Shown piece by piece: positions 5,723 through 6,860 of a stretch of 6,860 nt of DNA. Each line of letters starts with the position of its first letter. Position 1 is the first letter of the stretch. The notes below the pieces were generated by a model that saw only the letters and a program-made list of their open reading frames with translations, did no database searches and was not told where the DNA came from. The stretch comes from Chloroflexota bacterium (GTDB lineage: Bacteria; Chloroflexota; Anaerolineae; Anaerolineales; DRMV01). The DNA lies in NCBI GenBank assembly GCA_013153135.1, contig JAADFA010000005.1:1-6860 (forward strand). Reading direction: 5' to 3'. The translations under genes and the position numbers were made by a program.

Positions 5723-6820
5723 ATGGCGAACACAACGCAATCCCAGCCCAAACTCCGGGTGCTCACAGGTGATCGCCCAACCGGTAAACTTCACCTGGGG
5801 CATTATGTGGGTAGCTTAAAAAACCGCGTAGCCCTGCAGGATAAATACGAATGCTTCTTTATTGTTGCAGATTTGCATACCTTGACGACCAAACCGCGTC
5901 GAGAAGATATTGCTAAACTGCGCCAGAACATCCACGACATGGTGCTCGACTATTTGGCCGTGGGGATTGACCCTGAAAAGAGCACCATTTTTGTGCAATC
6001 CGCGATTCCTGAAACCTATGAACTTAATCTAATTTTTGAAATGCTTATCACCCTGCCGCGGCTTACCCGCCTGCCTTCCATTAAGGACATGGCCCGAGCA
6101 GCCAACATCGATGAAGATACCCTGCCCTTTGGTTTGGTTGGCTATCCCGTTCTACAGGCTGCGGATATTTTGCTCCCGCGTGCGCATTTGGTGCCCGTGG
6201 GCAAGGACAATGAAGCACATGTCGAACTCACGCGCGAGATCGCGCGGCGCTTCAACCGCTGGTATGGCGAAGTCTTCCCCTTGCCCAAAGCCCTTATTGG
6301 CGAAGTCCCGACCCTGATGGGCATTTATGGCAAAGCGAAGATGAGCAAAAGCCTGAATAACGCCATTTTCCTCTCCGACCCCCCCGATGTGGTGCAGGCC
6401 AAGGTAATGCGCATGTACACCGACCCGACGCGCACGCGGCCCGATATCCCTGGCGACCCGGATAAACCGTCCAACGTGGTCTTTCGCTACCACGAGATTT
6501 TCAACCCTGATAAGGACGAGGTAGAAGAACTCAAAGAGCGCTACCGACAGGGCAAGGTGGGCGATGTGGAGGTCAAAAAACGGCTCGCGCGCGCCCTGAA
6601 TGCCTTTTTGGAACCTATCCGTGAACGCCGCGCGTACTACGCGCAACGGCCGGATTTAATTGAAGATATTTTGGTGGAAGGCACGCGACGGATGCGCGAA
6701 GAGGCCCGCGCGACCATGGCCCTCGTCCACGAGGCGATGGGCATGTATGGCGTGACAGATATTCGCCGTAAAGTAGACGCGCTGCTCGAGCAGCGCCCAC
6801 CGAGCCCCCTTTCGGCCTAA
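5723..6820 (+). CDS. trpS: Tryptophanyl-tRNA synthetase
   Basis: TrpRS is a homodimeric class I synthetase that charges tRNA-Trp. The 365-residue product carries the HIGH signature as HLGH at 24-27 (TGKLHLGHYVGS) and KMSKS at 206-210, and the Trp-pocket segment YPVLQAADILL (141-151), where Asp148 should correspond to the indole-reading Asp of Bacillus TrpRS. VPVGKDNEAHVELTREIARRFN (157-178) is the family's 'VPVGeDQ.qH.elTRdiA.rFN' with Asn in place of the usual Gln. After KMSKS it reads LNNAIFLSDPPDVVQAKVMR and NVVFRYHEIFNPD, unlike the shorter KMSKSDPN type of B. stearothermophilus. This suggests the other bacterial TrpRS subgroup. ATG 5723 is chosen because GGGGAGG (5710-5716) lies six bases upstream; the in-frame GTG at 5708 would sit on that site. 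Expression is controlled by the T-box leader. Confidence 0.96.
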   Translation: MANTTQSQPKLRVLTGDRPTGKLHLGHYVGSLKNRVALQDKYECFFIVADLHTLTTKPRREDIAKLRQNIHDMVLDYLAVGIDPEKSTIFVQSAIPETYELNLIFEMLITLPRLTRLPSIKDMARAANIDEDTLPFGLVGYPVLQAADILLPRAHLVPVGKDNEAHVELTREIARRFNRWYGEVFPLPKALIGEVPTLMGIYGKAKMSKSLNNAIFLSDPPDVVQAKVMRMYTDPTRTRPDIPGDPDKPSNVVFRYHEIFNPDKDEVEELKERYRQGKVGDVEVKKRLARALNAFLEPIRERRAYYAQRPDLIEDILVEGTRRMREEARATMALVHEAMGMYGVTDIRRKVDALLEQRPPSPLSA

Positions 6821-6821
6821 A

Positions 6822-6858
6822 CCAGGCCACATTTGTACTGAACGGCGACGGGGCCTGG
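6822..6858 (+). terminator. Inverted repeat after trpS, possible terminator
   Basis: CCAGGCC (6822-6828) pairs with GGCCTGG (6852-6858) across 23 bases, starting one base after the trpS stop codon. The long loop and the window edge prevent a firm call; whether a T run follows is not visible. Confidence 0.35.
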
Positions 6859-6860
6859 GG

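Overview
The window reads as ordinary chromosomal DNA from a high-GC bacterium. It has purine-rich Shine-Dalgarno sites before nearly every gene, sigma-70-like promoters and several intrinsic terminators. All recognisable genes lie on the + strand. A complete tRNA-Trp-sensing T-box leader before trpS, Gram-positive-style ribosome binding sites, the GFRPGKAP form of the trigger-factor signature and a short GC-rich hairpin cluster would suit Chloroflexota or a similar monoderm-type lineage. That placement is inference only; no marker here settles it.

Left part (1-1448): the last 52 codons of an Mrp/ApbC-type Fe-S carrier ATPase, a hairpin, a YpeA-like GNAT acetyltransferase, then a single-domain protoglobin (sensor-globin domain with no output domain). 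The globin has its own good promoter and ends in a strong terminator.

Gap (1449-1914): about 470 bases with no convincing gene. It holds a cluster of three strong GC-rich hairpins built on a repeated GCCGCGGGC core, then an AT-richer stretch with an extended -10 promoter for the next operon.

Middle (1915-4261): tig (trigger factor with an unusual acidic, low-complexity tail of about 100 residues) and clpP form a two-gene operon for nascent-chain folding and protein degradation, closed by an intrinsic terminator. clpX does not follow. An aldo/keto reductase with a complete catalytic tetrad starts only 23 bases after that terminator.

Right part (5272-6860): a promoter and a complete T-box riboswitch (loop E motif, UGG specifier, AGAGAG kink, stem II S-turn, CCGUUA pseudoknot motif, stem III, T-box sequence, terminator) control trpS. 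Charging of tRNA-Trp should therefore switch its own synthetase. The window ends just after trpS in an inverted repeat.

I see no mobile element, CRISPR array, tRNA or rRNA. The points most worth a second look are the stand-alone globin, the trigger-factor tail, the T-box details and the hairpin cluster.
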